A DNA stretch of 64,000 nt from Litoditis marina (taxonomy: Eukaryota; Nematoda; Chromadorea; Rhabditida; Rhabditidae). Shown in pieces: positions 33,561-48,600 of this stretch. Both the position numbers and the translations under genes were made by a program. How positions within the stretch are numbered: position 1 is the stretch's first letter; every line of letters starts with the position of its first letter. Below the pieces are notes generated by a model. It ran no database searches and had not been told where the DNA came from. It worked only from the letters and a program-made list of their open reading frames with translations. Where the stretch lies: positions 8,575,060 to 8,639,059 of the forward strand of contig OZ038434.1 of assembly GCA_964036275.1 (NCBI GenBank), read 5' to 3'.

Positions 33561-36500
33561 TATGTTTTTGAACTAGTCTGATGGCACATATTTGGAAAAT
33601 GCTAGTTTCGAACAAATATTCTCACTTAGAGCCAAAATAGTTGGTCCGGTGACATCATAAACAGCTGATTACAACGTATCAACCTCAATCTATAACTTTG
33701 GAGATGTTTGAACTTGGACAAACTAAATTTATGTTTTTGAACTAGTCTGATGGCACAGATTTGAAAAATACCAGTTTTGAACAAATATTCTCACTTAGAG
33801 CAAAAATAGTTGGTCCAGTGACGTCATGGACAGCTGATTTCAATGGTACCAACCTCAATCCATAATTTTGGAGATGTTTGAAATAAGACAAACAAAATAT
33901 ATGTTTTTGAACTAGTCTGATGGCACAGATTTGAAAAATACCAGTTTTGAACAAATATTCTCACTTAGAGCAAAAATAGTTGGTCCAGTAACATCATAAA
34001 CAGCTGATTACAACGTGTCAACCTCAATCTATAATTTTGGAGATGTTTGAACTTAGACAAACAAAATATATGTTTTTGAACTAGTCTGATGGCACATATT
34101 TGGAAAATGCTAGTTTCGAACAAATATTCTCACTTAGAGCCAAAATAGTTGGTCCGGTGACATCATAAACAGCTGATTACAACGTATCAACCTCAATCTA
34201 TAATTTTTGGAGATGTTTCAGCTTAGACAAACAAAATATATGGTTTTGAACTAGTCTGATGGCACAGATTTGGAAAATGCCAGTTTCGAACAAATATTCT
34301 CACTTAGAGCCAAAATAGTTGGTCCAGTAACATCATAAACAGCTGATTACAACGTATCAACCTCAATCTATAACTTTGGAGATGTTTGAACTTGGACAAA
34401 CTAAATTTATGTTTTTGAACTAGTCTGATGGCACAGATTTGAAAAATACCAGTTTTGAACAAATATTCTCACTTAGAGCAAAAATAGTTGGTCCAGTGAC
34501 GTCATGGACAGCTGATTTCAATGGTACCAACCTCAATCCATAATTTTGGAGATGTTAGAAATAAGACAAACAAAATATATGTTTTTGAACTAGTCTGATG
34601 GCACAGATTTGAAAAATACCAGTTTTGAACAAATATTCTCACTTAGAGCAAAAATAGTTGGTCCAGTAACATCATAAACAGCTGATTACAACGTATCAAC
34701 CTCAATCTATAACTTTGGAGATGTTTGAACTTGGACAAACTAAATTTATGTTTTTGAACTAGTCTGATGGCACAGATTTGAAAAATACCAGTTTTGAACA
34801 AATATTCTCACTTAGAGCAAAAATAGTTGGTCCAGTGACGTCATGGACAGCTGATTTCAATGGTACCAACCTCAATCCATAATTTTGGAGATGTTAGAAA
34901 TAAGACAAACAAAATATATGTTTTTGAACTAGTCTGATGGCACAGATTTGAAAAATACCAGTTTTGAACAAATATTCTCACTTAGAGCAAAAATAGTTGG
35001 TCCAGTAACATCATAAACAGCTGATTACAACGTGTCAACCTCAATCTATAATTTTGGAGATGTTTGAACTTAGACAAACAAAATATATGTTTTTGAACTA
35101 GTCTGATGGCACAGATTTGGAAAATGCCAGTTTCGAACAAATATTCTCACTTAGAGCCAAAATAGTTGGTCCGGTGACATCATAAACAGCTGACTTCAAT
35201 AGTATCAACCTCAATCTATAATTTTGGAGATGTTCGAACTTAGACAAACAAAATATATGTTTTTGAACTAGTCTGATGGCACAGATTTGGAAAATACCAG
35301 TTTTGAACAAATATATTCACTTTGAGCAAAAGTAGTTGGTCCAGTGACATCATAAACAGCTGACTTCAATAGTATCAACCTCAATCTATAATTTTGGAGA
35401 TGTTCGAACTTAGACAAACAAAATATATGGTTTTGAACTAGTCTGATGGCACAGATTTGGAAAATGTAAGTTTCGAACAAATATTCTCACTTAGAGCCAA
35501 AATAGTTGGTCCGGTAACATCATAAACAGCTGATTACAACGTATCAACCTCAATCTATAATTTTGGAGATGTTTGAACTTAGACAAACAAAATATGTGTT
35601 TTTGAACTAGTCTGATGGCACAGATTTGGAAAATACCAGTTTTGAACAAATATATTCACTTTGAGCAAAAGTAGTTGGTCCAGTGACGTCATGGACAGCT
35701 GATTTCAATGCTACCAACCTCAATCCATAGTTTTGGAGATGTTTGAACTTAGACAAACAAAATATATGTTTTTGAACTAGTCTGATGGCACAGATTTGGG
35801 AAATACCAGTTTTGAACAAATATTTTTACTTTGAGCGAAAATAGTTGGTCCAGTGACGTCATGGACAGCTGATTTCAATGGTACCAACCTCAATCTATAA
35901 TTTTGGAGATGTTTGCACTTAGACAAACAAAATATATGTTTTTGAACTACTCTGATGGCACAGATTTGGAAAATACCAGTTTCGAACAAATATTCTCACT
36001 TAGAGCAAAAATAGTTGGTCCAGTAACATCATAAACAGCTGATTACAACGTATCAACCTCAATCTATAACTTTGGAGATGTTTGAACTTGGACAAACTAA
36101 ATTTATGTTTTTGAACTAGTCTGATGGCACAAATTTGGAAAATACCAGTTTTGAACAAATATATTCACTTTGAGCAAAAGTAGTTGGTCCAGTGACGTCA
36201 TGGACAGCTGATTTCAATGGTACCAACCTCAATCCATAGTTTTGGAGATGTTTGAACTTAGACCAACAAAATCAATTTTTTTAGACTTATCTGATGGCAC
36301 AGATTTGGAAAATACCAGTTTGAAAAAATATTTCCATTTTGAGCAAAAGTTGTTGGTCCAGTGACGTCATGGACAGCTGATTTCAATGCTACCAACCTCA
36401 ATCCATAATTTTGGAGATGTTTGAACTTAGACAAACAAAATATATGTTTTTGAACTAGTCTGATGGCACAGATTTGGGAAATACCAGTTTTGAACAAATA

Positions 36501-36769
36501 TTTTTACTTTGAGCGAAAATAGTTGGTCCAGTGACGTCATGGACAGCTGATTTCAATGGTACCAACCTCAATCTATAATTTTGGAGATGTTTGCACTTAG
36601 ACAAACAAAATATATGTTTTTGAACTACTCTGATGGCACAGATTTGGAAAATACCAGTTTCGAACAAATATTCTCACTTAGAGCAAAAATAGTTGGTCCA
36701 GTAACATCATAAACAGCTGATTACAACGTATCAACCTCAATCTATAACTTTGGAGATGTTTGAACTTGG

Positions 36770-39700
36770 ACAAACTAAATTTATGTTTTTGAACTAGTCT
36801 GATGGCACAAATTTGGAAAATACCAGTTTTGAACAAATATATTCACTTTGAGCAAAAGTAGTTGGTCCAGTGACGTCATGGACAGCTGATTTCAATGGTA
36901 CCAACCTCAATCCATAATTTTGGAGATGTTTGAACTTATAACAACAAAATCAATTTTTTAGACTTATCTGATGGCACAGATTTGGAAAATACCAGTTTTA
37001 AAAAAATATTTCCATTTTGAGCAAAAGTAGTTGGTCCAGTGACGTCAAGGACAGCTGATTTCAATGGTACCAACCTCAATCCATAATTTTGGAGATGTTT
37101 GAACTTAGACAAACAAAATATATGTTTTTGAACTAGTCTGATGGCACAGATTTGGAAAATACCAGTTTTGAACAAATATTTTTACTTTGAGCGAAAATAA
37201 TTGGTCCAGTGACGTCATGGACAGCTGATTTCAATGGTACCAACCTCAATCTATAATTTTGGAGATGTTTGCACTTAGACAAACAAAATATATGTTTTTG
37301 AACTAGTCTGATGGCACAGATTTGGAAAATACCAGTTTTGAACAAATGTTCTCACTTAGAGCAAAAATAGTTGGTCCAGTAACATCATGAACAGCTGCAT
37401 ACAACGTGTCAACCTCAATCTATAACTTTGGAGATGTTTGAATTTAGACAAACAAAATATATGTTTTTGAACTACTCTGATGGCATATATTTGGAAAATA
37501 CCAGTTTCGGACAAATATTCTCACTTAGAGCAAAAATAGTTGGTCCAGTAACATCATAAACAGCTGATTACAACGTGTCAACCTCAATCTATAATTTTGG
37601 AGATATTTGAACTTAGACCAACAAAATCAATCTTTTTAGACTAATCTGATGGCACAGATTTGGAAAATACCAGTTTTGTACAAATATTTTCATTTTGAGC
37701 GAAAGTAGTTGGCCCAGTGACGTCATGGACAGCTGATTTCAATGGTACCAACCTCAATCTATAATTTTGGAGATGTTTGAACTTAGACAAACAAAATATA
37801 TGTTTATGAACTAGTCTGATGGCACAGATTTGGAAAATACCAGTTTTGAACAAATGTTCTCACTTAGAGCAGAAATAGTTGGTCCAGTAACATCATAAAC
37901 AGCTGATTACAACGTGTCAACCTCATTCTATAACTTTGGAGATGTTTGAAGTTAGACAAACAAAATATATGTTTTTGAACTACTCTGATGGCACAGATTC
38001 GGAAAATACCAGTTTTGAACAAATATTCTCACTTAGAGCAAAAATAGTTGGTCCAGTGACGTCATGGACAGCTGATTTCAATGGTACCAACCTCAATCCA
38101 TAATTTTGGAGATGTTTGAAATAAGACAAACAAAATATATGTTTTTGAACTAGTCTGATGGCACAGATTAGAAAAATACCAGTTTTGAACAAATATTCTC
38201 ATTTAGAGCAAAAATAGTTGGTCCAGTAACATCATAAACAGCTGATTACAACGTGTCAACCTCAATCTATAATTTTGGAGATATTTGAACTTAGACCAAC
38301 AAAATCAAACTTTTTAGACTAATCTGATGGCACAGATTTGGAAAATACCAGATTTGAACAAATATTTTCACTTTGAGCGAAAGTAGTTGGTCCAGTGACG
38401 TCATGTACAGCTGATTTCAATGGTACCAACCTCAATCCATAATTTTGGAGATGTTTGAAATAAGACAAACAAAATATATGTTTTTGAACTAGTCTGATGG
38501 CACAGATTTGAAAAATACCAGTTTTGAACAAATATTCTCACTTAGAGCAAAAATAGTTGGTCCAGTAACATCATAAACAGCTGATTACAACGTGTCAACC
38601 TCAATCTATAATTTTGGAGATATTTGAACTTAGACCAACAAAATCAATCTTTTTAGACTAATCTGATGGCACAGATTTGGAAAATACCAGTTTTGAACAA
38701 ATATTTTCATTTTGAGCGAAAGTAGTTGGCCCAGTGACGTCATGGACAGCTGATTTCAATGGTACCAACCTCAATCTATAACTTTGGAGATGTTTGAACT
38801 TGGACAAACTAAATTTATGTTTTTGAACTAGTCTGATGGCACAAATTTGGAAAATACCAGTTTTGAACAAATATATTCACTTTGAGCAAAAGTAGTTGGT
38901 CCAGTGACGTCATGGACAGCTGATTTCAATGGTACCAACCTCAATCCATAATTTTGGAGATGTTTGAACTTATAACAACAAAATCAATTTTTTAGACTTA
39001 TCTGATGGCACAGATTTGGAAAATACCAGTTTTAAAAAAATATTTCCATTTTGAGCAAAAGTAGTTGGTCCAGTGACGTCAAGGACAGCTGATTTCAATG
39101 GTACCAACCTCAATCCATAATTTTGGAGATGTTTGAACTTAGACAAACAAAATATATGTTTTTGAACTAGTCTGATGGCACAGATTTGGAAAATACCAGT
39201 TTTGAACAAATATTTTTACTTTGAGCGAAAATAATTGGTCCAGTGACGTCATGGACAGCTGATTTCAATGGTACCAACCTCAATCTATAATTTTGGAGAT
39301 GTTTGCACTTAGACAAACAAAATATATGTTTTTGAACTAGTCTGATGGCACAGATTTGGAAAATACCAGTTTTGAACAAATGTTCTCACTTAGAGCAAAA
39401 ATAGTTGGTCCAGTAACATCATGAACAGCTGCATACAACGTGTCAACCTCAATCTATAACTTTGGAGATGTTTGAATTTAGACAAACAAAATATATGTTT
39501 TTGAACTACTCTGATGGCATATATTTGGAAAATACCAGTTTCGGACAAATATTCTCACTTAGAGCAAAAATAGTTGGTCCAGTAACATCATAAACAGCTG
39601 ATTACAACGTGTCAACCTCAATCTATAATTTTGGAGATATTTGAACTTAGACCAACAAAATCAATCTTTTTAGACTAATCTGATGGCACAGATTTGGAAA

Positions 39701-40800
39701 ATACCAGTTTTGTACAAATATTTTCATTTTGAGCGAAAGTAGTTGGCCCAGTGACGTCATGGACAGCTGATTTCAATGGTACCAACCTCAATCTATAATT
39801 TTGGAGATGTTTGAACTTAGACAAACAAAATATATGTTTATGAACTAGTCTGATGGCACAGATTTGGAAAATACCAGTTTTGAACAAATGTTCTCACTTA
39901 GAGCAGAAATAGTTGGTCCAGTAACATCATAAACAGCTGATTACAACGTGTCAACCTCATTCTATAACTTTGGAGATGTTTGAAGTTAGACAAACAAAAT
40001 ATATGTTTTTGAACTACTCTGATGGCACAGATTCGGAAAATACCAGTTTTGAACAAATATTCTCACTTAGAGCAAAAATAGTTGGTCCAGTGACGTCATG
40101 GACAGCTGATTTCAATGGTACCAACCTCAATCCATAATTTTGGAGATGTTTGAAATAAGACAAACAAAATATATGTTTTTGAACTAGTCTGATGGCACAG
40201 ATTAGAAAAATACCAGTTTTGAACAAATATTCTCATTTAGAGCAAAAATAGTTGGTCCAGTAACATCATAAACAGCTGATTACAACGTGTCAACCTCAAT
40301 CTATAATTTTGGAGATATTTGAACTTAGACCAACAAAATCAAACTTTTTAGACTAATCTGATGGCACAGATTTGGAAAATACCAGATTTGAACAAATATT
40401 TTCACTTTGAGCGAAAGTAGTTGGTCCAGTGACGTCATGTACAGCTGATTTCAATGGTACCAACCTCAATCCATAATTTTGGAGATGTTTGAAATAAGAC
40501 AAACAAAATATATGTTTTTGAACTAGTCTGATGGCACAGATTTGAAAAATACCAGTTTTGAACAAATATTCTCACTTAGAGCAAAAATAGTTGGTCCAGT
40601 AACATCATAAACAGCTGATTACAACGTGTCAACCTCAATCTATAATTTTGGAGATATTTGAACTTAGACCAACAAAATCAATCTTTTTAGACTAATCTGA
40701 TGGCACAGATTTGGAAAATACCAGTTTTGAACAAATATTTTCATTTTGAGCGAAAGTAGTTGGCCCAGTGACGTCATGGACAGCTGATTTCAATGGTACC
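36770..40800. repeat. Twelve-monomer tandem duplication (offset 2,034 bp)
   Basis: Private features repeat at a fixed offset of 2,034 bp: TTATAACAACAAAATCAA, GACGTCAAGGAC, ATCATGAACAGCTGCATAC (37,384 and 39,418), TTTCGGACAAAT and GTTTATGAACTAG. The match appears essentially exact for about 2 kb, which suggests a recent event. Confidence 0.88.
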
Positions 40801-42599
40801 AACCTCAATCTATAATTTTGGAGATGTTTGAACTTAGACAAACAAAATACATGTTTATGAACTAGTCTGATGGCACAGGTTTGGAAAATACCAGTTTTGA
40901 ACAAATGTTCTCACTTAGAGCAAAAATAGTTGGTCCAGTAACATCATAAACAGCTGATTACAACGTGTCAACCTCAATCTATAATTTTGGAGATATTTGA
41001 ACTTAGACCAACAAAATCAATCTTTTTAGACTAATCTGATGGCACAGATTTGGAAAATACCAGTTTTGTACAAATATTTTCATTTTGAGCGAAAGTAGTT
41101 GGCCCAGTGACGTCATGGACAGCTGATTTCAATGGTACCAACCTCAATCTATAATTTTGGAGATGTTTGAACTTAGACAAACAAAATATATGTTTATGAA
41201 CTAGTCTGATGGCACAGATTTGGAAAATACCAGTTTTGAACAATTGTTCTCACTTAGAGCAGAAATAGTTGGTCCAGTAACATCATAAACAGCTGATTAC
41301 AACGTGTCAACCTCATTCTATAACTTTGGAGATGTATGAACTTAGACAAACAAAATATATGTTTTTGAACTACTCTGATGGCACAGATTCGGAAAATACC
41401 AGTTTTGAACAAATATTCTCACTTAGAGCAAAAATAGTTGGTCCAGTAACATCATAAACAGCTGATTACAACGTATCAACCTCAATCTATAATTTTGGAG
41501 ATATTTGAACTCAGACCAACAAAATCAATCTTTTTAGACTAATCTGATGGCACAGATTTGGAAAATACCAGTTTTGAACAAATATTTTCACTTTGAGCGA
41601 AAATAGTTGGTCCAGTAACATCATAAACAGCTGATTACAACGTATCAACCTCAATCTATAATTTTGGAGATATTTGAACTCAGACCAACAAAATCAATCT
41701 TTTTAGACTAATCTGATGGCACAAATTTGGAAAATACCAGTTTTGAACAAATATTTTCACTTTGAGCGAAAATAGTTGGTCCAGTGACGTCATGGACAGC
41801 TGATTTCAATGGTACCAACCTCAATCTATAATTTTGGAGATGTTTGAACTTAGACAAACAAAATATATGTTTTTGAACTAGTCTGATGGCACAGATTTGG
41901 AAAATACCAGATTTGAACAAATATTTTCACTTTGAGCGAAAGTAGTTGGTCCAGTGACGTCATGGAAAGCTGATTTCAATGGTACCAACCTCAATCCATA
42001 ATTTTGGAGATGTTTGAACTTAGACCAACAAAATCAATTTTTTTAGACTTATCTGATGGCACAGATTTGGAAAATACCAGTTTGAAAAAATATTTCCATT
42101 TTGAGCAAAAGTTGTTGGTCCAGTGACGTCATGGACAGCTGATTTCAATGCTACCAACCTCAATCCATAATTTTGGAGATGTTTGAACTTAGACAAACAA
42201 AATATATGTTTTTGAACTAGTCTGATGGCACAGATTTGGAAAATACCAGATTTGAACACATATTTTTACTTTGAGCGAAAATAGTTGGTCCAGTGACGTC
42301 ATGGACAGCTGATTTCAATGGTACCAACCTCAATCTATAATTTTGGAGATGTTTGCACTTAGACAAACAAAATATATGTTTTTGAACTACTCTGATGGCA
42401 CAGATTTGGAAAATACCAGTTTCGAACAAATATTCTCACTTAGAGCAAAAATAGTTGGTCCAGTAACATCATAAACAGCTGATTACAACGTATCAACCTC
42501 AATCTATAACTTTGGAGATGTTTGAACTTGGACAAACTAAATTTATGTTTTTGAACTAGTCTGATGGCACAGATTTGGAAAATACCAGTTTTGAACAAA

Positions 42600-45500
42600 T
42601 GTTCTCACTTAGAGCAAAAATAGTTGGTCCAGTAACATCATGAACAGCTGCATACAACGTGTCAACCTCAATCTATAACTTTGGAGATGTTTGAATTTAG
42701 ACAAACAAAATATATGTTTTTGAACTACTCTGATGGCACATATTTGGAAAATACCAGTTTCGGACAAATATTCTCACTTAGAGCAAAAATAGTTGGTCCA
42801 GTAACATCATAAACAGCTGATTACAACGTGTCAACCTCAATCTATAATTTTGGAGATATTTGAACTTAGACCAACAAAATCAATCTTTTTAGACTAATCT
42901 GATGGCACAGATTTGGAAAATACCAGTTTTGTACAAATATTTTCATTTTGAGCGAAAGTAGTTGGTCCAGTGACGTCATGGACAGCTGATTTCAATGGTA
43001 CCAACCTCAATCCATAATTTTGGAGATGTTTGAAATAAGACAAACAAAATATATGTTTTTGAACTAGTCTGATGGCACAGATTTGAAAAATACCAGTTTT
43101 GAACAAATATTCTCACTTAGAGCAAAAATAGTTGGTCCAGTAACATCATAAACAGCTGCATACAACGTGTCAACCTCAATCTATAACTTTGGAGATGTTT
43201 GAATTTCGACAAACAAAATATATGTTTTTGAACTACTCTGATGGCACATATTTGGAAAATACCAGTTTCGGACAAATATTCTCACTTAGAGCAAAAATAG
43301 TTGGTCCAGTAACATCATAAACAGCTGATTACAACGTGTCAACCTCAATCTATAATTTTGGAGATATTTGAACTTAGACCAACAAAATCAATCTTTTTAG
43401 ACTAATCTGATGGCACAGATTTGGAAAATACCAGATTTGAACAAATATTTTCACTTTGAGCGAAAGTAGTTGGTCCAGTGACGTCATGGACAGCTGATTT
43501 CAATGGTACCAACCTCAATCTATAATTTTGGAGATGTTTGAACTTAGACAAAGAAAATATATGTTTTTGAACTAGTCTGATGGCACAGATTTGGAAAATA
43601 CCAGTTTTGAACAAATGTTCTCACTTAGAGCAAAAATAGTTGGTCCAGTAACATCATGAACAGCTGCATACAACGTGTCAACCTCAATCTATAACTTTGG
43701 AGATGTTTGAATTTCGACAAACAAAATATATGTTTTTGAACTACTCTGATGGCACATATTTGGAAAATACCAGTTTCGGACAAATATTCTCACTTAGAGC
43801 AAAAATAGTTGGTCCAGTAACATCATAAACAGCTGATTACAACGTGTCAACCTCAATCTATAATTTTGGAGATATTTGAACTTAGACCAACAAAATCAAT
43901 CTTTTTAGACTAATCTGATGGCACAGATTTGGAAAATACCAGATTTGAACAAATATTTTCACTTTGAGCGAAAGTAGTTGGTCCAGTGACGTCATGGACA
44001 GCTGATTTCAATGGTACCAACCTCAATCTATAATTTTGGAGATGTTTGAACTTAGACAAAGAAAATATATGTTTTTGAACTAGTCTGATGGCACAGATTT
44101 GGAAAATACCAGTTTTGAACAAATGTTCTCACTTAGAGCAAAAATAGTTGGTCCAGTAACATCATGAACAGCTGCATACAACGTGCAACCTCAATCTATA
44201 ACTTTGGAGATGTTTGAATTTAGACAAACAAAATATATGTTTTTGAACTACTCTGATGGCACATATTTGGAAAATACCAGTTTTGGACAAATATTCTCAC
44301 TTAGAGCAAAAATAGTTGGTCCAGTAACATCATAAACAGCTGATTACAACGTGTCAACCTCAATCTATAATTTTGGAGATATTTGAACTTAGACCAACAA
44401 AATCAATCTTTTTAGACTAATCTGATGGCACAGATTTGGAAAATACCAGATTTGAACAAATATTTTCACTTTGAGCGAAAGTAGTTGGTCCAGTGACGTC
44501 ATGGACAGCTGATTTCAATGGTACCAACCTCAATCTATAATTTTGGAGATGTTTGAACTTAGACAAAGAAAATATATGTTTTTGAACTAGTCTGATGGCA
44601 CAGATTTGGAAAATACCAGTTTTGAACAAATGTTCTCACTTAGAGCAAAAATAGTTGGTCCAGTAACATCATGAACAGCTGCATACAACGTGTCAACCTC
44701 AATCTATAACTTTGGAGATGTTTGAATTTAGACAAACAAAATATATGTTTTTGAACTACTCTGATGGCACATATTTGGAAAATACCAGTTTCGGACAAAT
44801 ATTCTCACTTAGAGCAAAAATAGTTGGTCCAGTAACATCATAAACAGCTGATTACAACGTGTCAACCTCAATCTATAATTTTGGAGATATTTGAACTTAG
44901 ACCAACAAAATCAATCTTTTTAGACTAATCTGATGGCACAGATTTGGAAAATACCAGTTTTGTACAAATATTTTCATTTTGAGCGAAAGTAGTTGGCCCA
45001 GTGACGTCATGGACAGCTGATTTCAATGGTACCAACCTCAATCTATAATTTTGGAGATGTTTGAACTTAGACAAACAAAATATATGTTTTTGAACTAGTC
45101 TGATGGCACAGATTTGGAAAATACCAGTTTTGAACAAATGTTCTCACTTAGAGCAAAAATAGTTGGTCCAGTAACATCATGAACAGCTGCATACAACGTG
45201 TCAACCTCAATCTATAACTTTGGAGATGTTTGAATTTAGACAAACAAAATATATGTTTTTGAACTACTCTGATGGCACATATTTGGAAAATACCAGTTTC
45301 GGACAAATATTCTCACTTAGAGCAAAAATAGTTGGTCCAGTAACATCATAAACAGCTGATTACAACGTGTCAACCTCAATCTATAATTTTGGAGATATTT
45401 GAACTTAGACCAACAAAATCAATCTTTTTAGACTAATCTGATGGCACAGATTTGGAAAATACCAGTTTTGTACAAATATTTTCATTTTGAGCGAAAGTAG

Positions 45501-45650
45501 TTGGCCCAGTGACGTCATGGACAGCTGATTTCAATGGTACCAACCTCAATCTATAATTTTGGAGATGTTTGAACTTAGACAAACAAAATATATGTTTATG
45601 AACTAGTCTGATGGCACAGATTTGGAAAATACCAGTTTTGAACAAATGTT
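42600..45650. repeat. 508-bp trimeric higher-order repeat run
   Basis: The marker ATCATGAACAGCTGCATAC lies at 42,637, 43,653, 44,161, 44,668 and 45,176, with a TAAAC variant at about 43,145. Spacing is 508, 508, 507 and 508 bp; the single 507 follows from a one-base loss (GTGCAACC for GTGTCAACC). Each unit is one B monomer followed by two different A monomers. Confidence 0.9.
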
Positions 45651-48600
45651 CTCACTTAGAGCAGAAATAGTTGGTCCAGTAGCATCATAAACAGCTGATT
45701 ACAACGTGTCAACCTCATTCTATAACTTTGGAGATGTTTGAAGTTAGACAAACAAAATATATGTTTTTGAACTACTCTGATGGCACAGATTCGGAAAATA
45801 CCAGTTTTGAACAAATATTCTCACTTAGAGCAAAAATAGTTGGTCCAGTAACATCATGGACAGCTGATTTCAATGGTACCAACCTCAATCTATAATTTTG
45901 GAGATGTTTGAACTTAGACAAAGAAAATTTATGTTTTTGAACTAGTCTGATAGCACAGATTTGGAAAATACCAGATTTGAACAAATATTTTCACTTTGAG
46001 CGAAAGTAGTTGGTCCAGTGACGTCATGGACAGCTGATTTCAATGGTACCAACCTCAATCCATAATTTTGGAGATGTTTGAAATAAGACAAACAAAATAT
46101 ATGTTTTTGAACTAGTCTGATGGCACAGATTTGAAAAATACCAGTTTTGAACAAATATTCTCACTTAGAGCAAAAATAGTTGGTCCAGTAACATCATAAA
46201 CAGCTGATTACAACGTGTCAACCTCAATCTATAATTTTGGAGATATTTGAACTTAGACCAACAAAATCAATCTTTTTAGACTAATCTGATGGCACAGATT
46301 TGGAAAATACCAGATTTGAACAAATATTTTCACTTTGAGCGAAAGTAGTTGGTCCAGTGACGTCATGGACAGCTGATTTCAATGGTACCAACCTCAATCT
46401 ATAATTTTGGAGATGTTTGAACTTAGACAAACAAAATATATGTTTATGAACTAGTCTGATGGCACAGGTTTGAAAAATACCAGTTTTGAACAAATGTTCT
46501 CACTTAGAGCAAAAATAGTTGGTCCAGTAACATCATAAACAGCTGATTACAACGTGTCAACCTCAATCTATAATTTTGGAGATATTTGAACTTAGACCAA
46601 CAAAATCAATCTTTTTAGACTAATCTGATGGCACAGATTTGGAAAATACCAGTTTTGTACAAATATTTTCATTTTGAGCGAAAGTAGTTGGCCCAGTGAC
46701 GTCATGGACAGCTGATTTCAATAGTACCAACCTCAATCTATAATTTTGGAGATGTTTGAACTTAGACAAACAAAATATATGTTTATGAACTAGTCTGATG
46801 GCACAGATTTGGAAAATACCAGTTTTGAACAAATGTTCTCACTTAGAGCAAAAATAGTTGGTCCAGTAACATCATAAACAGCTGATTACAACGTGTCAAC
46901 CTCAATCTATAATTTTGGAGATATTTGAACTTAGACCAACAAAATCAATCTTTTTAGACTAATCTGATGGCACAGATTTGGAAAATACCAGTTTTGTACA
47001 AATATTTTCATTTTGAGCGAAAGTAGTTGGCCCAGTGACGTCATGGACAGCTGATTTCAATAGTACCAACCTCAATCTATAATTTTGGAGATGTTTGAAC
47101 TTAGACAAACAAAATATATGTTTATGAACTAGTCTGATGGCACAGATTTGGAAAATACCAGTTTTGAACAAATGTTCTCACTTAGAGCAGAAATAGTTGG
47201 TCCAGTAACATCATAAACAGCTGATTACAACGTGTCAACCTCATTCTATAACTTTGGAGATGTTTGAACTTAGACAAACAAAATATATGTTTTTGAACTA
47301 CTCTGATGGCACAGATTCGGAAAATACCAGTTTTGAACAAATATTCTCACTTAGAGCAAAAATAGTTGGTCCAGTAACATCATAAACAGCTGATTACAAC
47401 GTATCAACCTCAATCTATAATTTTGGAGATATTTGAACTCAGACCAACAAAATCAATCTTTTTAGACTAATCTGATGGCAAAGATTTGGAAAATACCAGT
47501 TTTGAACAAATATTTTCACTTTGAGCGAAAATAGTTGGTCCAGTAACATCATAAACAGCTGATTACAACGTATCAACCTCAATCTATAATTTTGGAGATA
47601 TTTGAACTCAGACCAACAAAATCAATCTTTTTAGACTAATCTGATGGCACAAATTTGGAAAATACCAGTTTTGAACAAATATTTTCACTTTGAGCGAAAA
47701 TAGTTGGTCCAGTGACGTCATGGACAGCTGATTTCAATGGTACCAACCTCAATCTATAATTTTGGAGATGTTTGAACTTAGACAAACAAAATATATGTTT
47801 TTGAACTAGTCTGATGGCACAGATTTGGAAAATACCAGATTTGAACAAACATTTTCACTTTGAGCGAAAGTAGTTGGTCCAGTGACGTCATGGACAGCTG
47901 ATTTCAATGGTACCAACCTCAATCCATAATTTTGGAGATGTTTGAAATAAGACAAACAAAATATATGTTTTTGAACTAGTCTGATGGCACAGATTTGAAA
48001 AATACCAGTTTTGAACAAATATTCTCACTTAGAGCAAAAATAGTTGGTCCAGTAACATCATAAACAGCTGATTACAACGTGTCAACCTCAATCTATAATT
48101 TTGGAGATATTTGAACTTAGACCAACAAAATCAATCTTTTTAGACTAATCTGATGGCACAGATTTGGAAAATACCAGTTTTGAACAAATATTTTCATTTT
48201 GAGCGAAAGTAGTTGGCCCAGTGACGTCATGGACAGCTGATTTCAATGGTACCAACCTCAATCTATAATTTTGGAGATGTTTGAACTTAGACAAACAAAA
48301 TATATGTTTATGAACTAGTCTGATGGCACAGGTTTGGAAAATACCAGTTTGGAACAAATGTTCTCACTTAGAGCAGAAATAGTTGGTCCAGTAACATCAT
48401 AAACAGCTGATTACAACGTGTCAACCTCATTCTATAACTTTGGAGATGTTTGAACTTAGACAAACAAAATCAATCTTTTAGACTAATCTGATGGCACAGA
48501 TTTGGAAAATACCAGTTTTGAACAAATATTTTCATTTTGAGCGAAAGTAGTTGGCCCAGTGACGTCATGGACAGCTGATTTCAATGGTACCAACCTCAAT

